From Leeuwenhoekiella marinoflava DSM 3653 (lineage in GTDB: Bacteria; Bacteroidota; Bacteroidia; Flavobacteriales; Flavobacteriaceae), in the NCBI RefSeq assembly GCF_900129005.1, contig NZ_FQUN01000009.1, positions 1-64,000 of the forward strand: a stretch of 64,000 nt of DNA, given 5' to 3'. Positions 26,757 through 36,712 of the stretch are shown one piece after another. A model generated the notes under the pieces. It saw nothing but the letters and a program-made list of their open reading frames with translations, was not told where the DNA came from and searched no databases. Numbering within the stretch: the first letter of the stretch is position 1; each line of letters starts with the position of its first letter. The position numbers and the translations under genes were made by a program.

Positions 26757-28628
26757 ATGAAAAATTATACGCTACTCTTTATTCTGCTAGCCGTTTGTCA
26801 GGTAGGATTTGCACAAAACAAAACACTTGAAAAAGCTAACAAACTTTTTGCCGATCAGGCTTATACCGAAGCGATAACCGCTTATGAGAATGAATCAGAA
26901 TTAGATGCTGATGCTGCTTTAAATTTGGCTGATGCCTACTATTTTACCGGTGATGTTACCGAAGCTGTACAAGCTTATGACGCTGCCTGGGAACTGAATC
27001 AAGGCCGATCTCCAGAAGCACATTTTCGCTATGCCGATGCATTGAAGCGCAACAAGGATTACGACAGAGCTAACGAGATTCTAACCAATTATACCGGGAC
27101 CAACATAGATATTCTTAAGACTATGGAAGAGCACGATATGGAGGTTTCTCAGTTCTTTTTACCTGAAGTTATAGATGCTGCTTCTGTTTACGATGATTTT
27201 GGTGCAGCTTATTATGATCGTCAGATTGTTTTTGCTTCAAACCGAAATGGCGCTCGACCTATTTATCCGTGGACCGGAAAACCGTATCTAGATTTGTATT
27301 ATGCAAAAACCAACGGTGAAGCGATTACAGAGGAAGGACTTTTCCCCGGAAGTATCAATACTGATACGCACGAGAGTAATGCTGTTTTTACCGCAGATGG
27401 TCAAAAAATGTATTTTACCCGAACCAGTAATAAACTCACAAAAGTAAACGGTGCAAAAGTGGCGCCTTTACAACTCTATAGCGCAGAATTAATTGGAGGT
27501 GAATGGGATAACATTATGATGTTGCCTATTAGTTCTGATGAATATTCTGTTGCGCACCCTGCCTTGAGCCCCGACGAGAAAACGCTTTATTTTTCAAGTG
27601 ACATGCCTGGTGGATTTGGAAGTTTTGATATTTATAAAGCTGAAATCACCGGAGAAAACACCTTTGGTTCTCCCATTAATTTAGGAGGAAACATCAACTC
27701 TGATAAACTGGAGCAATTTCCTTATGTATCAGAGAATGGTAATTTATATTTTGCTTCAAATCGTGTTGAAGGTCTTGGTGGACTTGACCTGTATAGCAGT
27801 GACCCTGAAGGTGACACTTTCGCAGAAGCATATAACTTAGGAAGTTCTATAAACTCTAATGCTGATGATTTTGCATTAATTATAAAAGAACGTCAGGCAA
27901 GTGGTTTTATCTCTTCTAACCGTACCGGAAAAGACAAACTTTACAGCTTTGAGACGTATCCTAATCTCGACTATCAAATCTTAGGTAACGTGGACGACAA
28001 GAAAACGCTTGAGCCTTTACCGGGAACAGAAGTCACATTATTTAGACCAGAAACAGGTAGCACTCAAAAAATGACTACTGAACTAGACGGAAGCTTCAAG
28101 TTTGTAGTTCGTCCTAATAGTCTCTATAAAATTAAAGCGAGTAAGGCGCTTTATGCTCTGGTGGAAAAAGAGGTTAAAATTGAATACTCTCAGAATACCA
28201 AGACACTTATTAAGCTACAAATGTCGGCTTATGCAGATACTGAAGATATAGTGACGGTAAATGAGCGCAATCAATTAACGCAGGTAAATCTTGAAAAAAT
28301 ATACTTTGATTTTAACAAAGCGAATATACGTTCTGACGCTGCTATTATTCTGGATAAACTTGTAGATCTGATGCAGAAATACACTGAGATGAGCATCGAA
28401 GTAGCTTCTCATACAGACCAGCGCGGTTCTGACACTTACAACAAAGAGTTATCTGAAAAGAGAGCACAATCCACAGTAGATTACCTGATTTCTAAAGGTA
28501 TAGATCGTGATCGCCTGCAAGCTAAAGGTTATGGGGAAACAGACCCTATAAATGACTGTAACGCTATTAATTGTTCCGAAGAGCAACAAGACCTCAACCG
28601 GAGAAGTGAGTTTACCATTCTAAACTAA
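26757..28628 (+). CDS. OmpA-family protein with TPR and PD40 repeats
   Basis: 623 residues with signal peptide (about 1-19, QVGFAQ). Order of domains: TPR-like helices (20-140); PD40/WD40-like propeller blades (about 160-395, with repeats such as HPALSPDEKTLYFSSDMPGG); a CnaB/carboxypeptidase-regulatory-like fold (about 405-480); and the C-terminal OmpA peptidoglycan-binding domain from IYFDFNKANIRSDA near 513 to RRSEF. It should tie the outer membrane complex to peptidoglycan. Third gene of the T9SS cargo operon, 17 bp after the SprF-like gene and before a strong terminator. Confidence 0.92.
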   Translation: MKNYTLLFILLAVCQVGFAQNKTLEKANKLFADQAYTEAITAYENESELDADAALNLADAYYFTGDVTEAVQAYDAAWELNQGRSPEAHFRYADALKRNKDYDRANEILTNYTGTNIDILKTMEEHDMEVSQFFLPEVIDAASVYDDFGAAYYDRQIVFASNRNGARPIYPWTGKPYLDLYYAKTNGEAITEEGLFPGSINTDTHESNAVFTADGQKMYFTRTSNKLTKVNGAKVAPLQLYSAELIGGEWDNIMMLPISSDEYSVAHPALSPDEKTLYFSSDMPGGFGSFDIYKAEITGENTFGSPINLGGNINSDKLEQFPYVSENGNLYFASNRVEGLGGLDLYSSDPEGDTFAEAYNLGSSINSNADDFALIIKERQASGFISSNRTGKDKLYSFETYPNLDYQILGNVDDKKTLEPLPGTEVTLFRPETGSTQKMTTELDGSFKFVVRPNSLYKIKASKALYALVEKEVKIEYSQNTKTLIKLQMSAYADTEDIVTVNERNQLTQVNLEKIYFDFNKANIRSDAAIILDKLVDLMQKYTEMSIEVASHTDQRGSDTYNKELSEKRAQSTVDYLISKGIDRDRLQAKGYGETDPINDCNAINCSEEQQDLNRRSEFTILN

Positions 28629-28648
28629 ATCAAATTCCTAAATCAGAA

Positions 28649-28681
28649 AACCCAGTTAAACAGTGCTTAACTGGGTTTTTA
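28649..28681. terminator. Bidirectional terminator between convergent operons
   Basis: aacccagttaa (28649-28659) pairs perfectly with ttaactgggtt (28667-28677), with T residues on the right and a shorter A run on the left. It serves the OmpA operon and probably also the leftward AAA+ gene. Confidence 0.9.
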
Positions 28682-28703
28682 TTTGGAATCTATTTATCTG
28701 ATA

Positions 28704-30167
28704 CTACAATCCGCTAATGTAGCTTCCATATACATCTTTAAAGCGTATACCATCAGTCATACGGTATTTGCTCAGTTTCTGAAACTCTACCAAAGCCCAC
28801 AGAATAAATTCTTTCATAAAATATTTATCCTTTGATTCTAAATCAGGCAGATATTCCGTTACAAGCTTTTCTAAAGGAGTAACCGAATCTAACATCTTTT
28901 TATATTCTTCTTCGGTTAAATCATCTAATAATTGAAAGTCACTCTGATCAAAAAACCAGGTTACAATGTCATCATACGGACTTTTTTCGTTTTGTTTTTC
29001 GAGCTTTTTGATTTCCGGAAAATACGTCACAAACAACGTCTGAATCGCATCACCTATCAAAGTATGTGCAACCGATGCTGCTCCCTCCTGCTCGCCTTCA
29101 TAAACCAATTCAACCTTACCGGTAATCGCAGGGATCATTCCCATAAAGTCCCCAAGACGCACTGCTGTCTTGTCATCACCTGCCAGTAAAAAACGACGCT
29201 CTGCTGTACTCAAAAGATTTTCGAAAGCGGTAATACTCATACGCGCACTTACCCCACTCTTAACGTCAATAAATTCACTCCTACGAGCTTCAAAACTTAT
29301 TTGTTCTAAAAGATCTTTGGCTAAAGAAGGCACATAAACCTGCTCTTCATTACGCGCATCGCGCTTCGCTTCCTGCTCTGTGATGGTTCGGGCAATCTCA
29401 ATACTTTCCGGATAATGTGTAAGAATTTGAGAACCTATTCGGTCTTTCAGCGGTGTTACGATACTACCACGGTTTGTATAATCTTCTGGATTTGCTGTAA
29501 ACACAAATTGAAGATCTAACGGAAGTCTTAATTTAAATCCACGAATTTGTATATCTCCTTCTTGTAAAATATTGAACAATGCCACCTGAATACGCGCTTG
29601 CAAATCAGGTAATTCATTGATTACAAAAATGCAACGATTAGCCCGTGGAATCATCCCAAAGTGCAGCACGCGATCATCAGCATAACTCAACTTTAAATTG
29701 GCAGCTTTTATAGGATCAACATCCCCAATCAAGTCGGCTACGGTTACATCTGGAGTTGCGAGTTTTTCAGCAAAACGCTCATCACGGTGCATCCAAACAA
29801 TTGGAGTATCATCTTCTTGTTCTGCAATTAATTCTTGAGCGTAACGCGATACAGGTTTTAACGGATCATCATTTAATTCTGAACCTTTAACCACCGGAAT
29901 CCACTCATCTAACAACTGAATCATCAAGCGTGCTAAGCGTGTTTTTGCTTGCCCACGCAATCCTAAAAGGTTGATGTTATGTTTTGATAAAATAGCGCGT
30001 TCTAACTCGGGAATCACCGTGTACTCATACCCGTGAATTCCTTCAAATGAATTTTTACCTGCTTTTATATTGTTAATCAGATTAGCACGAAGTTCTTCTT
30101 TAATACCTCGGCTTTTATAAGCTGATTTTTTTAGCTCACCTAGTGTTTTAATAGCTGGTTTACTCAT
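28704..30167 (-). CDS. MoxR/magnesium-chelatase-like AAA+ ATPase
   Basis: 487 residues. Walker A is GLRGQAKT (69-76), Walker B lies in RCIFVINELPDL, and sensor 1 in FVFTANPEDYTNRG. The ATPase resembles the ChlI/BchI branch of MoxR-type proteins. The preceding gene encodes a VWA protein, the usual partner: the ATPase acts as a chaperone or metal-insertion motor working through the VWA subunit. The target is unknown. No chelatase H subunit or porphyrin gene is nearby, so tetrapyrrole metal insertion is unlikely. It starts 28 bp after the VWA gene. Confidence 0.87.
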   Translation of the reverse strand: MSKPAIKTLGELKKSAYKSRGIKEELRANLINNIKAGKNSFEGIHGYEYTVIPELERAILSKHNINLLGLRGQAKTRLARLMIQLLDEWIPVVKGSELNDDPLKPVSRYAQELIAEQEDDTPIVWMHRDERFAEKLATPDVTVADLIGDVDPIKAANLKLSYADDRVLHFGMIPRANRCIFVINELPDLQARIQVALFNILQEGDIQIRGFKLRLPLDLQFVFTANPEDYTNRGSIVTPLKDRIGSQILTHYPESIEIARTITEQEAKRDARNEEQVYVPSLAKDLLEQISFEARRSEFIDVKSGVSARMSITAFENLLSTAERRFLLAGDDKTAVRLGDFMGMIPAITGKVELVYEGEQEGAASVAHTLIGDAIQTLFVTYFPEIKKLEKQNEKSPYDDIVTWFFDQSDFQLLDDLTEEEYKKMLDSVTPLEKLVTEYLPDLESKDKYFMKEFILWALVEFQKLSKYRMTDGIRFKDVYGSYISGL

Positions 30168-30195
30168 AGTTTCTTTTTCGATTTATAATTCTTTT

Positions 30196-31317
30196 CTAGC
30201 GTATTCTTTTCTTTCTGTTGGTCTCATAATCTTCAAAAATCATTTCACCCAGACCTTGCAGACCGGTGTAAAACGCTTTCCCTTGATTGGCTTGTGTAAA
30301 TTGACGCACAAATTTCATCAAATAAGGATCTTGCGCGATCATAAAAGTGGTTATTGGGATTTTGACCTTACGCGCCTGGCTCGCCATACTGTAGCACTTG
30401 TTTACAATATAATCGTCTAGACCTACACTGTTTTTATAGTAAAAACCATCAGGTTCCCGCACGCAGCTGGGTTTACCATCAGTAATCATAAAAATCTGCT
30501 TATTGGTATTTCGCTTACGACGAAGAATATCCATCGCTAATTGTAAGCCGGCAACCGTATTGGTATGATACGGCCCTACTTGTAAATACGGTAAGTCTTT
30601 AATTTTTATAGGCCAACTGTCGTTTCCAAAAACAATAATATCTAAAGTGTCCTTTGGGTAGCGAGTGGTGATCAATTCGGCTAAAGCCATCGCAACCTTC
30701 TTAGCTGGAGTTATTCGATCTTCACCGTATAGAATCATACTGTGACTGATATCTATCATCAGAACCGTACTCATCTGGGCCTTAAACTGTGTTTCTTCAA
30801 CAACCAGATCTTTTTCTGTCAGGTCAAAATTACCAATACCATTATTGATCTGTGCATTCTTGAGACTTTCGGTCATAGAAACCCGCTCTAAAGCATCGCC
30901 AAAACGGTATTCCCTATATTCACCGGTATGCTCGTCACCACGTCCTACTCTATTAGTTTTGTGATTTCCGGCTCCTCCACGTTTTAATTTACCAAAGATT
31001 TGATCCAGCGCCCGCTGACGTATAGCTCGTTCTGTTTTTGCAGTAATTGCCATACCACCGTTACCATCTGGTTCTATTTCTTCCCGAATGTACCCCTTGT
31101 CTTTAAGTTCTTGAACAAAATCATCTAAGGTATAATCTTCGTTGGTAAGTTTGTATTCTTTGTCCAGCTCCTTCAGCCAATCCATAGCTTCTTCAAAATC
31201 TCCAGAAGTATGCGTGATCAATTCTTTAAAGATTTCAAAAAGTTGATCGAATAGTGATTGTTCCGGGGCTTCGTAACTTTTAAATACAAATCCCTTTCTT
31301 AATGTTTTCTTCTTCAT
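30196..31317 (-). CDS. VWA-domain protein partnered with AAA+ ATPase
   Basis: 373 residues. The C-terminal half is a von Willebrand A domain with a complete MIDAS start, MIDISHSM (Asp189, Ser191, Ser193), the Thr in NTVAGLQLA, and ITDGKPS. The N-terminal 180 residues are helical and charged, with no transmembrane segment, so the protein is cytosolic. First gene of a two-gene operon with the AAA+ ATPase. Such pairs act together in protein or cofactor maturation. Function here is inferred only from the pairing. Confidence 0.87.
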   Translation of the reverse strand: MKKKTLRKGFVFKSYEAPEQSLFDQLFEIFKELITHTSGDFEEAMDWLKELDKEYKLTNEDYTLDDFVQELKDKGYIREEIEPDGNGGMAITAKTERAIRQRALDQIFGKLKRGGAGNHKTNRVGRGDEHTGEYREYRFGDALERVSMTESLKNAQINNGIGNFDLTEKDLVVEETQFKAQMSTVLMIDISHSMILYGEDRITPAKKVAMALAELITTRYPKDTLDIIVFGNDSWPIKIKDLPYLQVGPYHTNTVAGLQLAMDILRRKRNTNKQIFMITDGKPSCVREPDGFYYKNSVGLDDYIVNKCYSMASQARKVKIPITTFMIAQDPYLMKFVRQFTQANQGKAFYTGLQGLGEMIFEDYETNRKKRIR

Positions 31318-31445
31318 AGTGTATTAAAATTACGGCATTTTGAAGTTTTGACCTTAGGAAGTAGTAAAAAATATAGATCGCATTTTTGGTCGTAATAACT
31401 TGTAAAACCTGACTTTTTAATAAAAAAGTTCTCCTTCATTTATGC

Positions 31446-31478
31446 ATAAAAAAAACCCACCAAAAAATGGAGGGTTTT
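31446..31478 (-). terminator. Terminator after the fasciclin gene
   Basis: On the minus strand aaaccctcca pairs imperfectly with tggtgggttt around a T-rich loop, followed by a run of eight or more T. Confidence 0.8.
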
Positions 31479-31500
31479 TAAATGCTATATACGTTTATAC

Positions 31501-32100
31501 TTATGATTTTGGCATCACAACTGCGTCAATTGCATGAATCACTCCGTTAGAAGCATCTACATCGGCCATTACTACAGTTGATTTATTTCCATTTGCATCC
31601 GTTAAGATTACGTTTTCTCCATCTAAAGTAGCGGTCAACTCTTCACCTTCTACAGTAGCAATTGTAAAACTCCCATCATTATCATTGATTGCTTTTACAA
31701 TATCTGCTGCCATATATTCACCAGAAACTACGTGATACTTTAATAATTCAGCTAATTTTTCTTTGTTCTCAGCTTTAGTTAAACTAGCCACTGTTCCTTC
31801 TGGTAATTTATCAAATGCTGCATTAGTAGGTGCAAATACAGTAAATGGACCTTCACTTTTTAAAGTTTCTGCAAGGTCAGCTGCTTTTACTGCTGTTACT
31901 AGTGTACTAAAATCATCATTGCCCATTGCGATTGCAGCAATAGTTTCTTGCTCTGGCATAGTCGCTTCTGCAGAAGTCTCCGTTTCCATAGCAACTTCTT
32001 CTTGAGTCGTTGCATCTTCAGATTCAGACTTTTCATTATCCTTACATGATGTGAATGCGATAGTTGCAATCATCACCATACTTAAAACTAACTTTTTCAT
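31501..32100 (-). CDS. Fasciclin-domain lipoprotein
   Basis: 199 residues. The signal ends AFTSC (Cys19), followed by an acidic, Glu/Thr-rich linker to about residue 58. One fasciclin (FAS1) domain fills the rest, with the H1 segment GPFTVFAPTNAAFDKLP, the YH motif as LLKYHVVSGEY, and the H2 segment ASNGVIHAIDAVVMP. FAS1 domains mediate adhesion or ligand binding at the cell surface. In flavobacteria they often occur near SigK/RskA-type pairs; such a pair is about 6 kb away at 38377. Confidence 0.93.
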   Translation of the reverse strand: MKKLVLSMVMIATIAFTSCKDNEKSESEDATTQEEVAMETETSAEATMPEQETIAAIAMGNDDFSTLVTAVKAADLAETLKSEGPFTVFAPTNAAFDKLPEGTVASLTKAENKEKLAELLKYHVVSGEYMAADIVKAINDNDGSFTIATVEGEELTATLDGENVILTDANGNKSTVVMADVDASNGVIHAIDAVVMPKS

Positions 32101-32283
32101 AATCCTTGTTTTTTGGTTTTTCTTTTGTTCAAAGATATTAGCTAAAACTTAAACAAATCACAAGACTACTGTAAGCTTTTGTTAATTAGCGATATATTAT
32201 GTTAATCTGCTTAATTTTTTACGCCTAACCCTTAAGCTTTTAGGTTTTTGTTAACTTAGGGCTAAACTTTAGTACATTCTTTC

Positions 32284-35200
32284 ATGAAAAAAATTTTACT
32301 TTTCTGTTTACTGAGCTTTTCAATAACTGGAATTGCTCAAAAACTGAACCTTGATCTTTTAAAAGACATGCAACCTCGTAACGTGGGACCTGCCGGTATG
32401 AGTGGTCGTATTACGGCTATTGATGTGGTTACAGACAATCCAGACATTATTTATGCGGGTTCTGCATCAGGTGGTTTATGGAAATCTACTTCTGGCGGTA
32501 TTACCTGGAAACCGGTTTTTGAAAACGAAGCAACAGCATCTATTGGTTCTGTAGCGATTCAGCAATCTAATCCTTCTGTTATTTGGGTAGGTACCGGAGA
32601 AGGAAACCCTAGAAACAGTTTAAATGGTGGTTTTGGTATCTATAAATCTTTAGATGGCGGTAAAACTTGGAAATGTATGGGACTCGAAAAAACACGTCAC
32701 ATTTACAGAGTACGTATAAACCCTTCAAATCCTGATATAGTTTATGCTGCTACAATAGGCTCTCCTTGGGGAGAACACGAAGAACGTGGTGTATATCGTA
32801 CACAAGATGGCGGTAAGAATTGGGAAAAAGTACTTTATATAAATGAAAAAACGGGTACCGCAGAACTTGTTATGGATCCTTCTAACCCAAACAAGCTTAT
32901 CGCTGCGATGTGGGAACACAAAAGAGACCCTTGGTTCTTTAAAAGCGGCGGCGAAGGTTCTGGTCTGTATATTACCTACGACGGGGGAGACAATTGGAAA
33001 GAAATTACTTCAAAAAATGGTTTACCGGAAGGCGACCTAGGAAGAATGGGACTTGCCATTGCTACAAATAAACCCAATATCGTTTATGCGTATGTTGAAG
33101 CTAAAAAGAACGGACTTTACCGTTCTGAAGATGGTGGTGAGAATTGGAAATTGATAAATGATGATATGAATGAAATAGGAAATCGACCTTTTTATTATGC
33201 TGAAATTTATGTAGCTCCTAATAACGAGAATCGCGTGTACAGCGTATTTACTTATGTAAATGTCTCTGAAGATGGTGGGAAAAGTTTTAAAGAATTGATG
33301 CCGGCTTATGGCGTTGATAATGGCGTTCACCCCGATCATCACGCATTTTATATTCACCCTAAAAATCCGGAGTTTATGATTGACGGAAACGACGGTGGAT
33401 TGAATATTTCTCGTGATGGAGGAAGTTCTTGGCGTTTTGCTGAAAATATTCCGGTAGGGCAATTTTACCATATTGCAGTAGATAACGAATTTCCATATAA
33501 TGTTTATGGCGGTATGCAAGACAATGGTAGCTGGCGTGGACCAGCCTATATCTGGCGTGCACAAGGCATACGCAACTCCTACTGGCAAGAAATTTCATTT
33601 GGAGATGGTTTTGACGTTGTGCCAGACCGTGATGATTCGCAATACGGTTGGTCTATGAGCCAGCAAGGTTATGTGAGCAGATATGACTGGATAACTGGAG
33701 CCAATTATCTGGTACGCCCTACGCATCCTGATCCTGATGTAGAGCTTCGCTTCAACTGGAACGCGGCAATAAATATTGATCCCTTTGACAACAGCACCTT
33801 ATATTTTGGTAGTCAATACGTACATAAATCGACTGATAAAGGATTAACATGGGAGGTGATTTCACCTGACCTTACTACCAATGACCCTGAGAAACAAAAA
33901 CAAAGCGAAAGCGGTGGCTTAACGATGGATGCGACCGGTGCTGAGAATCACACTACGATTTTGGTTATTGAACCCAGTCCTGTTCAACAAGATATGATCT
34001 GGACAGGCTCTGATGATGGTAAAGTATTCTACACTAGAAACGGTGGTGAAGATTGGACAGATGTTTCTAAAAACCTAAAAGGTTTACCAGAAGGAAGCTG
34101 GATTGCGCAGATTAAAGCTTCTGCAACGAATAAAGGAGAAGCCTTGTTAGTGGCTAACAACTACCGAAGATTTGACTACAAACCCTATGTATATCGCACC
34201 ACAGATTATGGGAAATCCTGGAAGAGTATTGTTGATGCAGATGATGTGCAAAGTTATTCTTTAGCCATACTTGAAGATAAAGAAGAACCTAATCTTATGT
34301 TTTTAGGTACAGACGATGGATTATATGTCTCTATTGATGCCGGTGAAAACTGGGAAAAATGGACCAACGGCTTCCCTACTGTTCCTGTAAAAGATTTAGT
34401 AATTCAGGAACGCGAAGATGATTTGGCAATTGCAACTTTTGGCCGTTCTATTTGGGTTTTAGATGATATAAAACCGCTTAGAGCGCTAGCAGCAAACAAG
34501 AATCTGGGCGCAAATCTGAATATGGAAGAAGGAACCGTTTTAGATGTAGTTCCTCCTGCTGTGGTGTATCAAAATGCCTCCCAGCAACCTACCGGAAGTC
34601 GTTTTGGTGCAGATGCTACTTATGGCGGTACCAATCGCGAGCGCGGTGCTTTTGTAAAGTATATGTTCAATCCTAGGAAAGTTGAGAAAAGTGAAACGGA
34701 AGAGCAATCTGCTGATTCTGAAAAAGAAGAATCAGAAACAAAATGGGATAGTATTTTTCTAAATATTTATGATGGAGACCGCCTAATCAGAACCCTTAAA
34801 ACTAAAACACCAGACTCTTCGGGTATGTATAGTTTTAGATGGTTTCTGGATGAAAAAGGAGTTGACAGACCTTCTCGTCGTATTAACGACCGCAATTTTG
34901 AGCCCGGCGGTGTAACGGTAAAACCCGGAAGCTATAAAGTTGTGATGAGCTACGGTTCACTTAAAGATTCAGAAATGATAACCGTAAAAAGTGACCCGCG
35001 TTTGGATATTTCTGCAAGTGCAATCAACGAAATCTACACTGCCCAGAAAGGTTTAGAAGATATGACTGAGGTTTCCGCAGATGTGGTAAAACAATTGGTT
35101 GAAAGCAAAAGCATTGCAGAAGATTTTATTTTAGACTTAAAAAAGTTAGATAAAAAAGCATATAAAATTCAGATTGACAGTTCAGAAGCTATTGTGAAGA

Positions 35201-35499
35201 AAATAGATGAGAAAATCGCACTATTCTTAGGTAAAGAAGATGAACGCCAAGGTATCACCCGCAATGCAGAGGTTACTGTTCTCAATCGTATTTATCTAGC
35301 AAATGGGTATGTAGAAAGCAGACCCGGTGGCTTAACAATTACTGAGAATACACTTATTAAGCAAGCGAAAAATGAACTATCCACAGCACTTAGCGAAGTA
35401 AATACCTTCTTTAAAAACGATTGGAGTGCGTATGAAAAACAAATGAAACAGTTAGAACTGTCTCCTTTTAAAGAAATACAAAGCTTTAAATTAAAATAG
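32284..35499 (+). CDS. Secreted VPS10/BNR-like beta-propeller protein
   Basis: 1071 residues with signal peptide (to about residue 18). The N-terminal 730 residues contain many Asp-box/BNR-type turns such as SxDGGKTW, SEDGGENW and TRNGGEDW, typical of sortilin-like propellers and often annotated as glycosyl hydrolase. It starts with MQPRNVGPAGMSGRITAI. The C-terminal part (about 790-1070) has a beta-sandwich-like segment and a helical tail. An acidic insert (SETEEQSADSEKEESETK) sits near 805. No catalytic residues can be assigned and enzymatic activity is unproven. Single gene. Confidence 0.82.
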   Translation: MKKILLFCLLSFSITGIAQKLNLDLLKDMQPRNVGPAGMSGRITAIDVVTDNPDIIYAGSASGGLWKSTSGGITWKPVFENEATASIGSVAIQQSNPSVIWVGTGEGNPRNSLNGGFGIYKSLDGGKTWKCMGLEKTRHIYRVRINPSNPDIVYAATIGSPWGEHEERGVYRTQDGGKNWEKVLYINEKTGTAELVMDPSNPNKLIAAMWEHKRDPWFFKSGGEGSGLYITYDGGDNWKEITSKNGLPEGDLGRMGLAIATNKPNIVYAYVEAKKNGLYRSEDGGENWKLINDDMNEIGNRPFYYAEIYVAPNNENRVYSVFTYVNVSEDGGKSFKELMPAYGVDNGVHPDHHAFYIHPKNPEFMIDGNDGGLNISRDGGSSWRFAENIPVGQFYHIAVDNEFPYNVYGGMQDNGSWRGPAYIWRAQGIRNSYWQEISFGDGFDVVPDRDDSQYGWSMSQQGYVSRYDWITGANYLVRPTHPDPDVELRFNWNAAINIDPFDNSTLYFGSQYVHKSTDKGLTWEVISPDLTTNDPEKQKQSESGGLTMDATGAENHTTILVIEPSPVQQDMIWTGSDDGKVFYTRNGGEDWTDVSKNLKGLPEGSWIAQIKASATNKGEALLVANNYRRFDYKPYVYRTTDYGKSWKSIVDADDVQSYSLAILEDKEEPNLMFLGTDDGLYVSIDAGENWEKWTNGFPTVPVKDLVIQEREDDLAIATFGRSIWVLDDIKPLRALAANKNLGANLNMEEGTVLDVVPPAVVYQNASQQPTGSRFGADATYGGTNRERGAFVKYMFNPRKVEKSETEEQSADSEKEESETKWDSIFLNIYDGDRLIRTLKTKTPDSSGMYSFRWFLDEKGVDRPSRRINDRNFEPGGVTVKPGSYKVVMSYGSLKDSEMITVKSDPRLDISASAINEIYTAQKGLEDMTEVSADVVKQLVESKSIAEDFILDLKKLDKKAYKIQIDSSEAIVKKIDEKIALFLGKEDERQGITRNAEVTVLNRIYLANGYVESRPGGLTITENTLIKQAKNELSTALSEVNTFFKNDWSAYEKQMKQLELSPFKEIQSFKLK

Positions 35500-35520
35500 T
35501 TAAACCATTTTATAAGAGTT

Positions 35521-35636
35521 AACTAACTTGGGGTAAGCCTGTCTGCCAACAAAGGCAGGTCCATAAGTCATTAAAAGCAAACAGTTTTTAATTTCGAGAC
35601 AAGCCTCAGAGCATTTAAATCTCGATTATCAAGTAA
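35521..35636 (+). repeat. Dispersed intergenic repeat, copy 2
   Basis: Begins 22 bp after a stop codon. It carries aagcctgtctgcc with ggcaggtcc (partial hairpin), then tttttaatttcgagac, aagcctcagagcattta and tcgattatcaagtaaaa. It is the best-preserved member and aligns to both other copies. It sits between convergent genes and runs into the terminator at 35635. Confidence 0.75.
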
Positions 35637-35664
35637 AAAGCCCGATCAAACAATTGGGCTTTTT
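35635..35664. terminator. Bidirectional terminator between convergent genes
   Basis: aaaaagccc (35635-35643) pairs with gggcttttt (35656-35664). The right arm overlaps the stop codon of the leftward App1 gene at 35663. Confidence 0.85.
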
Positions 35665-36646
35665 AATACTCTTCTTCTATAAAACCAATCTCTTTAGAAT
35701 GTTTTATAGCTTCTGTACTCTTTTTAAAATAGCAAGTAGCTACTTTCATATTATTAATATTCTGAAGCACTTTTTTAGTTTTTCTCTTTTTTGTTCTTCC
35801 GGTTTGACGCAGATAAATTGCTTCAATACTCATAGGAAACATTTTACAAATACGCTCGTATATAAAAGCATCTTGTTGCGAATCGTCACCTAGAAGTACA
35901 TAGCGTTGCTTCGGGTAAAAAGAGATAATGTCTTTTATCTTGACAAATTTATGGTCATGATTGCCGCCACCGGTACTTAAAAAATCTGAAATTCCGGTTT
36001 TAATATCTTTCAGTTTAATAACGGCTTTAGGTAATTCCTGAAGCTTTGTAAACTGAACGATAAAATCATATAAATTCCATTCACTACTCGATACATAAAA
36101 AAAAGAATTACTTCTTCCTTTCTCTTTATGACCACTGCTACTCAAGGCTTTATAATGCTTAACGACATCTTCAAAAGTTTTGCGATTGTTTACATTTCGC
36201 GCTAGCATAACAAAAAGCTTTTTAAATATATTTCCGCTATGAGAGATTAAAAAAGTATCATCTATATCTGAGATAATACTTACTTTACTCTCAAAAGGTT
36301 TTAAAAACTGAGCTTTTTCAACAATTCCATAATTTACTTCTTCAGGCTTACAAGTCACCTCATACGTATGCCAGCCACTTTGTAAACTATTCTCATACGG
36401 TATTGTAAATCTAAAATAGCCATCATTCATCGTTCTGGTAGTAATATCAATGTCTTTAAACCGCAGCCGAACTTCAACATTTTTTAGAGGAGAAATTCTA
36501 AACATATGCAAAACAGAGAACGCATGCTTAAAACCCTTGCGATCTGTTTGATATTTATCTGGTGCCCAAGATTTAAAAACATGGCCAAAAACGACTAGTT
36601 CTTCATCGTTGGCATATCCGCGGTATAATTGTAGATCAAGCTTCAC
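35663..36646 (-). CDS. App1-like phosphatidate phosphatase domain protein (DUF2183)
   Basis: 327 residues. The HAD-type motif IISDIDDTFL (127-131) is the App1 DxDxT site. Further conserved parts are FFYVSSSEWNLYDF near 178 and YVLLGDDSQQDAFIYERI near 265, the lipin/App1 C-terminal motif. The N-terminal 120 residues form a beta domain. Yeast App1 removes phosphate from phosphatidic acid and diacylglycerol pyrophosphate. The divergent neighbour is a diacylglycerol-kinase-like gene, so the pair may act on opposite sides of one lipid pool; this is inference. Confidence 0.88.
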   Translation of the reverse strand: MKLDLQLYRGYANDEELVVFGHVFKSWAPDKYQTDRKGFKHAFSVLHMFRISPLKNVEVRLRFKDIDITTRTMNDGYFRFTIPYENSLQSGWHTYEVTCKPEEVNYGIVEKAQFLKPFESKVSIISDIDDTFLISHSGNIFKKLFVMLARNVNNRKTFEDVVKHYKALSSSGHKEKGRSNSFFYVSSSEWNLYDFIVQFTKLQELPKAVIKLKDIKTGISDFLSTGGGNHDHKFVKIKDIISFYPKQRYVLLGDDSQQDAFIYERICKMFPMSIEAIYLRQTGRTKKRKTKKVLQNINNMKVATCYFKKSTEAIKHSKEIGFIEEEY

Positions 36647-36712
36647 TTAATTGGTATTTTATTAACGCTCTTCTGCTGTCAAAATAGCTAATTTTAAATC
36701 GAAATCTACTTA

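Noticed and set aside
33037-33588. 183-codon open frame antisense to the propeller gene
   Set aside because: Fully within a coding gene with clear Asp-box repeats on the other strand; no signal of its own.
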